Of a DNA stretch of 64,000 nucleotides, positions 47,823 to 59,770 are shown in pieces (positions within the stretch are counted from its first letter, which is position 1; the number at the start of each line of letters is the position of its first letter). The stretch comes from Serpula lacrymans var. lacrymans S7.9 (lineage: Eukaryota; Basidiomycota; Agaricomycetes; Boletales; Serpulaceae), in NCBI RefSeq assembly GCF_000218685.1, contig NW_006763291.1, positions 829,789 through 893,788 on the forward strand, given 5' to 3'. The notes below the pieces were generated by a model. It was not told the DNA's origin. It worked only from the letters and a program-made list of their open reading frames with translations, and ran no database searches. A program made the position numbers and the translations under genes.

Positions 47823-50800
47823 TTACACGGTGCGTAGCTTAGGAGCCATGCTATTAGCAACGCCGTTGACACGGGACTTAGCCATGACTTTCTTTGGCTT
47901 TGCAGGTGGCGGAGGGATATTGGTCTATAAGGTTGATGTGTGAGATTAGAAAGAGGGATATTAAGTAGAAAATGAAAGGCAACTGACTGTGTAAGGAGCA
48001 AGCACTTCTTTCACCACTTCGGCAAGAACTTTCACATGTGCGGGCGTGAACATCGTATCGTGACGACCAGCCGCTACCTTCATATCCAAGTTTTTGATGC
48101 GGTAGTCCCAGCCATTGTGGTCATCAGCACCAGTATCAAAGTCGCTCGCATGTCCACTTCGGTACCATGAACGGTCTTTGGGCACCACGAGCGTCGTGGC
48201 TCCATCGTAATGCTCTGGCTCAAAATCAAACATCGAGTCCAAGTTCTTGCGAATCTCGGTTCTCAGCTTGGTCTTCCATCTCTCACCGATCTCGGGGAAG
48301 TTCTCGGAGATGCGGTCGATGGCGCGTTGTGTCCAGTCAGTTGACTTCAAGCTCTGACGCTCTATTGCAGGGATAAAGATCGGGTCGAACATGATCAAAT
48401 GAGCAACTTCATCGCCGGCCCTCCTTAGCTTCGTTGCCATGCACAGTGCAACAGCCCCTCCATAAGAATACCCGCAAATCACGTACGGTCCCTGGGGTTG
48501 AACACTCTTCACAAGTGTGAGATAATGGTCGGCCATGGATTCAACAGTTCCAAAACCAGTGGCAGAACCAAAGTGACGGTCACCGATGGCGTACATTTCG
48601 TTTGGCATGAACGCGCCAAGACGCATGAACGGTGTAGCCATTCCGGTGATATCATGTACAATGAAGAGACGTGGATGTACCCCTTTCTTTTTGATGGGTA
48701 AGAATTCAATCAAGAAATCGCTGTCAGTGTCTTCCGCTTCCATAATCGCACGACTGTCTTGGCCCATTGCATCAACTACGAGGTTACCCAGCTCGCGGAT
48801 GGTTGGTCTAATTCCATTCAATCAATATACAGTTCTATTGTCGAGAAATCTGGTTGACACACCTTAGATAAACATTGTTCAAGCCTATATGAACGTTAAA
48901 TGTCTTAGATATAATACCAGCTGCTTGCACAGCCATCAGAGAATTTAAACCAGTCGCAAAGAGATCATGAGTTACGCCGAAGCTACTGGAATCCACTTTG
49001 AAAAGCCTGGAGAAGATAGACATGAGCTCTACCTCAACTTCTGATTGCGGTAAGCCCATCTCCTTTGAGAGAACTGTGGAGAACAATTTCAGATCCATTT
49101 GTTTGAGAGCATTTCGATCTGTCTTGCCACTGCGAGAGGTAGGAAGTTGAGGGAGGGCGGCAATGAGAGAGGGATACATGAAACGAGGAAGACGCTCTGA
49201 AACGAAGATTCTCAGCCCTTCTTTTTCTTCCTCTAGTTGCTCGTGAGCTTGCTGCTTGAATTCGACAAATGCAACTATAGCAGGAGTGTCCTGAACAGTG
49301 CGGATAACGACAGCGCCCCTGTGCACACCAGGATACTTGGCAATAACGTCTTCGATTTCTCCGAGCTCGATACGTTGTCCTCTCAGCTTGATCTGACGAT
49401 CTTCCCGACCACAGTATTCAATGTTTCCATCGGAGCGATAAAGGGCAATATCCCCAGTCTTGTACAATCTGTCTCCCGAGACGAAGGGGCTCTCAATGAA
49501 TGCTTTGGCTGTAAGTTCTGGTTGATTCAGATATCCTCGAGCCAACTGAACGCCGCCGATATAGAGCTCGCCTTCTACACCGATGGGGGTAGGTCGTAGT
49601 TGTTTATCGAGTATGTAGATGCGGTTGTTGGGTAGGGGCCGCCCGATGACGCCAGTGAGGGAGGAAGAGGTCACATGGCAAGAGATACAATCGACAGAAG
49701 CCTCTGTTGGACCATACATGTTCTTCAAGGTGACTCGACTCGACCAATCCTCAATCAACTTTTTCCCCAATGCCTCTCCTGCAACTACGATAGTTTCCAA
49801 AGTCGGGTAGTCCTCAACCGGAACGACGGCCAGAATGCTTGGTGTAACATGAAGGACGTTGATACGCAAAGATTTGATGGCTTTGGGAATATCACCAAGA
49901 ACGAATTCCTTGCGGCCGGTAACCAGTGTAGCACCACGCGCAAGAGTACCAAAGACATCGACAACGAAAGGATCGAAAGTATAAGCAAGTGATGACATCA
50001 CGCGAACATCCTGCCGGAATCCGTAGGCACTTGAGTGTTGTACCAAGTTCGAAATTGAACGATGCTCGATCATCACGCCTTTTGGTTTTCCCGTACTGCC
50101 GCTCGTGAACCTAAGCAGATATGTTAGTTAGACAAAATAGTAAGAGTTGGTGCAACGAACATGATGTACGCGAGACTTGATGGAGTCAAACCATCAACAG
50201 TAAGATTTCCTCCATCGAAGCGACTCAAACGCTTTTCATAGCTCGGATCATTGATGTAAGCAATCTAAGCCTAGATTAACGACTATATGGATTACATAGC
50301 GACTTTACTTACCAGGACTTTAGATGATAGACCCTTCTCGAACACACGTGAATGATTTGATGTAGTCAATAGAACTTTCGCCTTGCATTCTTCGATCATA
50401 AGTTCCTTGCGTAACGTGGGGTCGTCAGGGTCCAAAGGAACAAATGTACCACCAACTTTGAGCACGGCCAAAATTGCTAGAATTTGGTGGACGCCACGGT
50501 CAAAGCATAGCGCAATGACATCTCCATGACCGACACCTTGCTGAATAAGTGACCTCGCAATGCGATTAGCTTTCGTGTTTAACTCAGCATAAGTCAACGA
50601 TTCGCCTTCGAACTCTATCGCAGGGGAGCGTGGTGTGGTTTCGGCCTGCTCCTCTACGAGTTTGTGGACAGTGGTCTCCCGCACGGAAACTTCGCTAGTA
50701 GATGCAAGCTCTTTCACGAGCCTTTCATGCTCACGATCACTAACTGCAGAGATATCCCCGACTTTGACGTGGGCGTCACGACCTAAAGTTTCGATGAGAG

Positions 50801-52439
50801 TGATATAAGCATTCAGGAATTGACGGGCTGCAGCCTCGGAATATAAGCGGTTGTCAAAGCGAAGGACCACATGACCAGTCTTGGGATGTACAGTGAGGAG
50901 CAACTCGTACTGTTCTTCGCCATTAGGGAGAGGCAGGATAGTCTTTGGCTTCAAATGATTTGACTCGAGCTGAGATATTGTTTCCATATTCATGCCACCT
51001 GGCGCAAAGAGGTGCTTGAAATAACCGCGTCCGTGGGAGGAGGCTTTGCCTTGAGCAACAATATCTTCATACGTTACTTCGTCGTTCGCTAGACATGCTA
51101 TCAACGAGTCCTTGAATTTGGCCAAATATTCGAAGAAGCTCTCTTCCTCGTTGACGACAGTTTTGATGGGCAACATATTAGCGAAGAAGCCAATCACACT
51201 AGATAAAAGGGCGATATTGCGTTGGGTGACAGCAGTACCAACCACGAAAGAAGATTGAGAAGAGTATTTGTGGAGAAGTATGTTGTATGCTGCGAAGAAA
51301 CCAGCAAAGGGCGTTGCACTTGCTGCGTTGACAACCATGTGATATTGTTTAAGGGCTCCAGTGCCAACCTTAGCTTCAATTTGAGTTATAGGCGCTAGTT
51401 CCCTGTCTGAGGGCGTAGCGAGTGTGAGATGAAGAGGTTGTATGTCTTGTAGATTATTAGCCCAGAACTGCAGCTGCTCATCTCGCAACTCGGCACGACG
51501 CTCGGACGTTTTGCCAAGCCAATCACTGAAATCGGAGTAGTGGAGACTGACGTCTGGGAGACTACCTGGGCCATTTAAGTACAGACCGAATAACTCGTAG
51601 AAGAACACGCCAAGTGAGGCTTCATCAATGATGATATGGTGAATGACAATATTGAATGCCCAGTCACCTCCACCGAGGTCAAACATGGTGGCAGTCAAGA
51701 GAGGCAACCGATCGAGTTTGAAGTTAGGCTCGTGGTTCATAGCTAAGCTCATTTCGTAAGCCTTAGCAGCGGCATCGGATTCGGAGGAGAGATCAACAAG
51801 CGACGCCTGGAATTCAACAGATGGGTAAATGGTCTGCTCTAGCTTTCCGAGTGCTTCATTCCAAGTGAATGCAGTTCGCAGAGCACCGTGGCGTTGTACG
51901 ACTTCCTGGAAGGCATCTGTCATTCGATCGACGTCGATGGACGTTTCAGAATGTATAGTGACAAAATAGCCTTCATGCGTGTCCCATTGCGTTGCACCGT
52001 AGCGTGACATGTTTGAGTCAATCTTGCTCGCTGCTCGCTTCCGAGCGTTATCGTATTCACGCTAGAAAATGGAAATAAGTCATACAATTGTGATTCACAT
52101 AAAAACATGAACCCACCTGAGCAAGCCAAATCCTGTATTGATGAGGGGACGCATCGGTGGTATATGGTTCGTCATAGGCAAGGCGGTCGTTTAGGATAGG
52201 AACCAGGGGCTCGCCATATTTGGCAGAGCCGTCGTCTTGAGCGTGTCCAGAATCATCTCCACTACTCTGCGATCCCCGTTTGGCAACCATCGTGTTTAGT
52301 CCACTAATCGTCATGGAACCGAGCAACTCAATCTGGCTGACTTGGATGCTGAAGCGGGCTTTGAGCTGGTTGCTGTAACGAGTAGCTAGTAATCGGACAA
52401 GGAAGATTAGTGAGAGTATAAGTTAAGAGTACGGTTACA
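47823..52439 (-). other. Nonribosomal peptide synthetase half: C-A-T-TE
   Basis: C domain (about 52010-50760): catalytic HHIIIDEAS keeps the second His and the Asp; QRHGALRTAF and GFFANMLPI also fit. A domain (about 50690-49140): FTSGSTGKPKG (A3), NMYGPTEASV (A5), YKTGDIA (A7), GREDRQIKLRGQRIELGEIE (A8), and SRSGKTDR with the A10 Lys. By-eye alignment with GrsA gives specificity residues D-P-V-H-V-A-M-V-D-K; I cannot assign a substrate. T domain (about 49060-48890): HDLFATGLNSL with the carrier Ser. TE (about 48680-48000): ICGYSYGGA with nucleophile Ser codon 48467-48465, and AAGRHDTMF with the probable catalytic His. A Pro/Lys-rich tail of about 35 residues follows. All four domains look functional. 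Confidence 0.82.
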
Positions 52440-55400
52440 CCTACCTCCTAGTGAGTCCAATCCAAAGCTAGTGATCAGCGCATTGTCGGTAATCTGTTCT
52501 GCATCCATGCTCAAGAGAGTAGCCAGCAACGTAGCAGGCGTCTCTGCTACATTTCCATCTTTGCCTCCTCCAGCATTGGAGACAAGGTACCTGGTTGGTA
52601 ACAGGTGCCTGTAGAGTAAGGGCTCACAAGCAGAGAACGTATCAGGAACATCACCGATGGCCAACATTGGAACGTAGTGTGTAATGCGTCGAATCAAAGA
52701 ATCGCCAATGAAGTTGCACACTTGAGCAGTGGTCATACCAGTCTTCGATAATGCAGCTGTGTTTGCACGGCCCTTGGTAGCAAGAACAAGACGCTTAAAG
52801 ATACCAGAGTCTGTGATAGGAGGGAACGACATGGAGATGGTATTAGGGATCAGGTCAGCAATACGGTCAAGGTAACTAAAAGTCTCGTGATTAGCGAAGC
52901 ATACGAAGAGATGGCTGAATAGACTCACAGTTGGGATGCACAGTATGCAGCCTGTCCTGCGTTGCCAAAGACAGATCCAATCGTAGAGAAAAGGAGCAGG
53001 AAATCCAAAGAGGCTGGATTTACGCAACTCAAAAGAGTGGTAAGCACGTCCACCTTGGACTGATAGACATCGTCGAAAGATTGTTGTGTCAAATTAGTAA
53101 ATTTGGCATCACGGAGAACGACTGTCATCAAGAAAATGCCGCCAATGGTTCCAGCTTTCTCCGCAGCCTCGATTACAGCAGCTGTATGTTGTTTGTTGAT
53201 AGCATCGGATGCAATAACTTCGATTTGGATGCCCAACTGACGGAGGTAATGGATGTATAAGTTGTCTACTTTTGTGAGACCTTTAGGTCCACGACGACTG
53301 GTGAGAAAGATACGACGTGCTCCATGAAGCACCATCCATTCCGTGAGGCGCACACCAAGTTCACTGGAGCCACCAATAAGGATATAGCTCTTGCGTGGGT
53401 CAAACAGCTGACCAGTAGGGTCAATGCGTACTGGTTCAGTCTGCCCGGGAATGAGGACCAAGGAATCAAAGTTTGTTCCCTTTTCCACATCGCGCGCATT
53501 TGCCATGGAAATGGTTCGTGAACGTAATTTGAAGGCACGAGAAGTATGTGCGACGAGGATAGCAGAGACCATAGGAACAAGGTCACGTGGAGAAGCCTCT
53601 GCAAGTTTGCGCAAGTCAAGGATGTGAGTAGACCGCGCCCCGGATGGTGGCATCACTGCATCTTGACTACTACGTTGGACATGTACATAGCAGCCGAAAA
53701 CGGATAAGGCGTCGACTCCTATTCCAAAGACTGGACTGCCTTGGGAATTGAAGGCTACATCGAACGCCGCGATGCCGTTTTTGCGTAACCACGCAGGAGC
53801 AGCAACCGAAAAGTCGTCGATAATGATGATAGAATCTTCCGGTATACCGAGTCCTGAAGAGAGATAGCTTGCCTCTGTCGCAGAAGAAACAGTACACAGT
53901 AACTTTCCGCCAAAGCGCTGACAGAGTTGCACGGCACTGTAACCAACGCCTAGAATGTGACAATTAATGCGCAAAAGAGATGGCTGCTACAGTCGCAACT
54001 TACTGCTAATGGCGTCATGAATGAGGACATTGCAAGACGGAGATATCCTGGCAAATTGAAAGAGACCTGCCCACGCCGCTAGGAACGCGGAAGGCAGCGC
54101 GGCTGCCTCTTCCGCGGTGACACCAACTGGAAGCTGAACAACCGCGTCCTCATCCGCAATCATGATATTAACAGGTGTATGACGAGATACTCCAACAACC
54201 TAGAATAGATAATGCCTCATATAAGTGAGGTGGAATCATGACGCGACTTGATAGTTTACCTTGGTGCTAGCGCTGAAGGCCGTCACGGACGAGCCTACAG
54301 TCTTTATAGAGCCAACGAATGTAATAGACGATTCCTCGGTTGATATGTTTTCCATTCCTAGAGCATCAATTTGGACCTCTACTTGTCTATCTCCAAGACT
54401 GGGAGGAAAGTGTGCCGCAACCGTCGTGACGGTACCTGAGTGAGTGGATAATCCGAGTGCAGGGATAATTGCATCCTTGACCGCCATAGAACCATTGACA
54501 AGCCTACGAACGAACACTTCACCATTGCGAGATATTTTCATATGCTGTTCCAACAAAAGCGAGTTGCGACGCAAGTCATGAATGACTTTCTCCCGTGCTC
54601 CTGTCGCTAACGAGTGGTCCTCAAATAGTACTGAACGAACGACAAATTCCGGAGATTCGGCTATTAAACAAGAAGCGATGCCCAATGCACCAATGCCAGC
54701 AGGATCGTCGGCCCCAGTAATCCAAAGTTCGGAGTCAGCTCCGACATTCTTAGCGATTTCTACAAGCTCTCCCTCTTGGCCGTGTATGAATGGGTGGACG
54801 ATGACGCTCTTAAAAGGACTGGTAGGAATTGATATAGTAGATTGAGAAACGCGAACTACAAGGAGGGCACGGCCATCAGTTAATTGAGACACCTGGATGT
54901 CAACGCCAGAAACTGCGCGAAGCTGCTCAGTCAATGCAATGAGCGTCATTCGCTGATAGTCCGTGTCTTTCAAAACAGCCTTCGAATCTATAACCCATCC
55001 ATCAGAAGGACTTTTCTAACATGCCATTAACATACTCACCAGAAACTGATAGGAGGATGATTCCAGAAGGTACCAAGAAGTTTGTCAAACGAGCAATATC
55101 AACAGGAACTGCCGAAAGGTCTACGGATCGCAGGACGAGATCAAAGCTACGTGCCGCTCAGCGATAAATGTGATATGATTTGAAGTTTACGCTTACCTGG
55201 CAAAGGAAGTAGTAGCCACATCATCCTTGAGAATCCATGAGTCGACTATCAGGGATCGTGTATGTGAGTAGCTCATTTCAGATGTCTTTGCGTCGGCTTC
55301 CTCAGAAGAACCAGCACCACAGAAATACTCGACGAGAACATGGTTTATATCCAAGAGTGAAGACAATGAAACATCCAGACTTTTTGCAATGGCAGACGTG

Positions 55401-58400
55401 GAGTCCAAGTCTAACACCCGTACCACTTTGCGACCTGCGGTAGCAGCGTTCTTGACAATGGTATCGAACGTGGAAGGCAGTGAACCACCAGAAGGAACAG
55501 AAAGCGATGTCGAAGGGAATGCCTTTGATTGCCAGATAGTGGTCAAACGCTCATCGACACTGTTATCAGTAATGGCGATAGGCTCAGCATCTGGCGCACG
55601 GGCAATCTCGAAGCCCTCGATCGTGAATAAAACGCGACCTTCAGAATTGCAGATAATATAGTCGGATTTGAAGGGTCCAGCAGGCGCCCAAGTACGTCCT
55701 GTAAAGTAAGTCCATATACCCTTCTTGATCTCCGAGTCCAGATCAGGTGCATCGTAGCTATCCCATCGACGCAGAGCATCAATCTTAACAGGCAAGAAAA
55801 CACCATTAAAGTCGAAGAGCTTGGTTTCCATGTTAATAAACATAGCCAGACCACATTGAGTGATACTGTCGAGAATACCAGGGTGGATGACATATCCTTT
55901 ACCAAAGACATCTGGTGTCCCTTCTGGTACTTCGAGTCGCGTTAGATAGGCTTTGCCACCCCAACTGCTCTCGTCTGCGATTTCATGCACAACTTTGAGA
56001 TAGTTTTTGAAGTGATCTTGGTATCGGTACGCAGAAGGTATAGCATCATAAAATTCGTCTCCAGTAACCGATCCTTGAGAACGAGCGAGCTTGGATTGAA
56101 CATCGAACATGCGAGGGACATTCCCATCAAAAGCAGGATTAACACGAGAGAAAGAACCGCTGGCATAGACGGAATCCAAGACGATATCACCATTGACGAA
56201 GTCGTTGTTAGTCGAAGCGCGGAATTGCCACTTATCGCCATCAATGACACAACCAGCATGAGCAGGAAGATTATCGTGGCCATTCAGAACGAGAGGTTTG
56301 TGGATGGCGATATTGGATGCAACCATGGCACCATTCTCAAGAATGCTCTCAACGTATCTATAAATTTGATCAGTACATAAATGATAGCGAACTAGATATA
56401 TGACATACCCAGACGCGGGAAAAAGGACTGCATCGAAGACGACGTGGCCTGTCAGATCAGGGTGACTGTCAACATTGAGGCGGAAATGAGCAGAAGCGAC
56501 AGGTCGTGGTTTCTCTCGGAGACGCCTGGATTGGTCGGACGCAGACTCCGCCCAACAATGAGATTTGTTGTAAGGGTACTCTGGCAAAACCGCCTTGACA
56601 AAGTCAGTCTGACCATCAGAGGATGCATACAGTCTATCGAAGTCGACTCTCTTAAATCCAGAGACGAGCATATTTCCGATGCCCTCGAGGAATTGATAGT
56701 GTTCGCCAGTGTTCTGTGCAGGAACTTTAGGGTTAGGACGGCGAATCAAGGTGATAGGTTCACCCCCGCACTGCTCAATATAAGCCTTCAGTACTGGATG
56801 AGGGGCAATTTCAAGGAACAATAGCCCCTCTGAGCTTTCATCGTTGATGAGCTTGTTGATGGCAGTACCGAACAAAACGGGGCGACGAATGTTATCCCAG
56901 CAATAATCGATGTCGAGGTCGCGATCCAACCACTTTCCATCAGCTGTGGACATAACCCGAGCGACAGGCTTCTTTGTACCTTTCCCAAGAGGCTCCTGCA
57001 TAAGTGACTTGAATAGCTCTTCCTGGGGCTCCATGAGAGGAGTATGGAATGCACATCCAACACGTAGTTTAGCTGCGAAAACCTTGGCCTCTGGATCGTT
57101 CGCGAGCTCGACCATGGCATCGATGAGCTCATGAGTACCTGCAACAGTGACGGCCTGAGGAGAGTTGATCCCGGCGATCCATAAACCACTGGCTGCATTT
57201 GCCTTGGCAAGGACCTTTCGCATCATATTCTTTGCTTTCTGCACGCCTACGCCAAGGGCAACCATGGCCCCGTTACCTTCTGCCTTTGTCATAGCAGCTG
57301 AACGAGCAACTGCGATACCCACTGCCATCTCGCGATCATAATGACCAGATGCGTAACCCATGGCAATTTCACCAATGCTATCGCAGAACGCATTAGTGAG
57401 CATAGATTTGTTTTAGCAGAAAATCACATTACCTGTGGCCCACGACGAACTCGTATTGAATTCCCAGGCTCCTAATCAAGTCGACGAGAGCAATTTGTAT
57501 GAAGACGAGAGACAGGACGACTTCTCGCACGGGCCACACGCCATTAGCAGCAAGTTTGGTTTCCACACCAGGAATGAAGAGGCCAGTACGCTCTAGCATC
57601 GATTCCTGCTTGTATTTGTGCACAAGGATACTATCGTTTAGCTGAATGGCTTCCAAGAATGCCGGGTAACTCTCAGCTAGTTGACGACCCATGAATATGT
57701 GCTGAGGACCTTGTCCAGAGAAAACTAGACAAAGTTTTGGACTGGAGTTGCTATTGGTAAGCACAGGCTTGGAGAACTTGGTGTTGTCAGTGAGCGTCGG
57801 TGCAACAGCAAAAGAACGTGCAGGGTAAGCTCGGGTTTGACGAGCGAGGGAGCGGGTGAGGGAACGAAGGGTCTTGTCATCAGTAACATTGCCAAAAGAG
57901 CTGATGAGAGTGTCTTTCCAACGAGCGAGAGCTGGTTCGGTCAGCGAACCGATTGAGAATAGGTGGAGAGACTTCTCGCTAGAAGTAGAGGATGTTACAG
58001 TTTTAGAGACGTCATTTGCAGTCTCGAAAGTCTCCATAACAATGTGGGCATTCGATCCCCCAACTCCATATGATGAAATGGAAGTGACCCATTTTCCATC
58101 TTTGGCGGCCAATTCCGGCGTAATACTCTCAAGCTACATGGACATCATGATCAAACTCACATATGATTATATAGAACGTTGAAAATTTACCTCAGTCTGT
58201 ACTTTCATCTTCAAAGTATTAAAATCGATCTTGGGATTAGCTTTGGTGAAACGGATGTTGGGTATGATCTCCTTGTGGTGCAACATCAAGGAGACCTTCA
58301 CTAGACTAGCGAGGAAACTGCATCCTTCTGCGTGACCAATGTTACTTTTGACACTCCCGACCCTGCAAGAGCACGATATAGACGAGATCAAGATGAAGAA

Positions 58401-59770
58401 AACAACAGCGTTGACATACCTCAAAATTCTATCATCTGCACGGCCTTTGGAAAACACTTTCCCAGCAGCATTGGTTTCGATTGGATCACCTACCTTTGTT
58501 CCAGTTGCGTGCAACTCGACATAAAATGCCTCAGCGGGGTCTCGCTGTGCTGTCTTGTACGCCTCCTTGATCGTCTCTGCTTGCATCGCACCCTCTGGCA
58601 TCGTCAAACTCTTGCCCTTTCCATTAGCATTGATAGCACTCCCAGTAAGGACTGAGTAAACTGAATCTCCATCCCGAACGGCAGAGTCAAGTCGCTTAAT
58701 GAGCACGGCGGCAATGCCCTCCGCTCTGTGAGAAGCCGAAGATGTCAAAAATTACTCGAGATATCACAACAATTGAAATACCTGGCGTAGCCATCTGCAG
58801 ATGCATCAAAAGATTTAGACGAGCCAGTCGGCGATAAGACTCCTAACTTAGAGAAAGACACAGTGTGCTCCGGGTTAATGATTGTGTTGGCGCCTAAATA
58901 TAGCTTCAGAACTTGAAATGTCGTGTGACATTCATTTGAATACGTACCAACCACCAGAGCTTGATCACACTCGCCAAGTTTTATGGAACACAGAGCAAGA
59001 TGCATTGCGGTAGCAGAAGCCGAACAAGCTGCAAATCGATGTCAATAAGGTGACGATGCGTATATGCCAAATCAAAAATACACACCAGTGTCAACGGTCA
59101 AGGAAGGACCACGCAAATCGAATGTGAAAGAGATGCGATTTGCTCTAATGGATACACAACGCCCAACGCCGTTGTAATTGTTAATTTCATAACGATCATC
59201 GTCGAGCTCATCTGTAGTAGTTAAGAGATTTCCAAAAAAAACACCTGTCTTCGAACCCCGATAATCGATACCAGAATCTTTTAAAGCCTAGAAGGTCATG
59301 CGTTGATTATCCAGCACTGTCATCAACATAGGAATACAATACGAACAGCATGAGCAGCTTCTAGAGTAAGACGGATGGCGGGATCGAAATGAGCAGCCTC
59401 CTTGGCAGAAATACCAAATTCGAGGTGATCAAATTGGTCAATACCAGAAATGAAACCAGCTTTTGTAGCATGGTATTTTCCAGGTTCGTCTTTGCCGCCT
59501 GCATTTACAGAAGAGAGTGTTAAAAACGAGCATATAGGCATCATGGGAGAGAACCACTAACCGAACCACTCTGAATGAATCCAGCGATCTGACGGAGGTT
59601 CCACCATTCCATCACCCTAGAACAGATGTGACCAAATGAGATGAAGCTATTCTCGGCGAAATAAAACCCACTTTGTTCTTCAAGAACTCATAGAAAAGTT
59701 CCTTGTTGTCAGACCCTCCAGGGAACTTGCAGCCAATGCCGACGACGGCAACTGGCACTTCGGCAGACAT
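47823..59770 (-). CDS. Hybrid highly reducing PKS-NRPS megasynthase with C-terminal thioesterase
   Basis: One gene of about 12 kb and roughly 20 short introns, predicted near 3,600 residues. It should build a reduced polyketide, join it to one amino acid by an amide bond, and release the product by thioesterase. Start ATG at 59770 (MSAEVPVAVVGIGCKFPGG), the normal KS beginning. I followed the frame across each gap, including the PKS to NRPS link: ...SFGLDSLG|ATRYSNQLKAR, then C domain, then ...NNVYL|RPTIRELG into the thioesterase. The stop at 47823 follows APKLRTV. Order: KS-AT-DH-degenerate MT-ER-KR-ACP-C-A-T-TE. No internal stop or frameshift was needed outside introns. The nearest genes show no tailoring function. 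Product unknown. Motif detail is given in the two half-gene entries. Confidence 0.88.
52440..59770 (-). other. Polyketide synthase half: KS-AT-DH-MT(degenerate)-ER-KR-ACP
   Basis: KS (59770 to about 58030): active-site VDTACSAS with Cys codon 59026-59024, HATGT in VELHATGTKVGDPIE, and SNIGHAEG; intact. AT (about 57735-56750): FSGQGPQ, GHSIGE across an intron, and CAFHTP, which suggests malonyl-CoA. DH (about 56480-55570): TGHVVFDAVLFP keeps the His but has Asp for the Gly of HxxxG; HPGILDSITQ keeps the Asp. MT-like region (about 55570-55000): RVLDLDSTSA, with no Gly-rich SAM motif. ER (about 54460-53640): EEAAALPSAFLAAW and a nucleotide-binding segment SSVGYSAVQLCQ, where GGVG is normal. KR (about 53440-52840): GGSSELG, LLFSTIGSVFGNAGQAAY; Ser and Tyr kept, the later Asn/Lys is Gln. 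ACP: SFGLDSL with the phosphopantetheine Ser. Confidence 0.82.
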
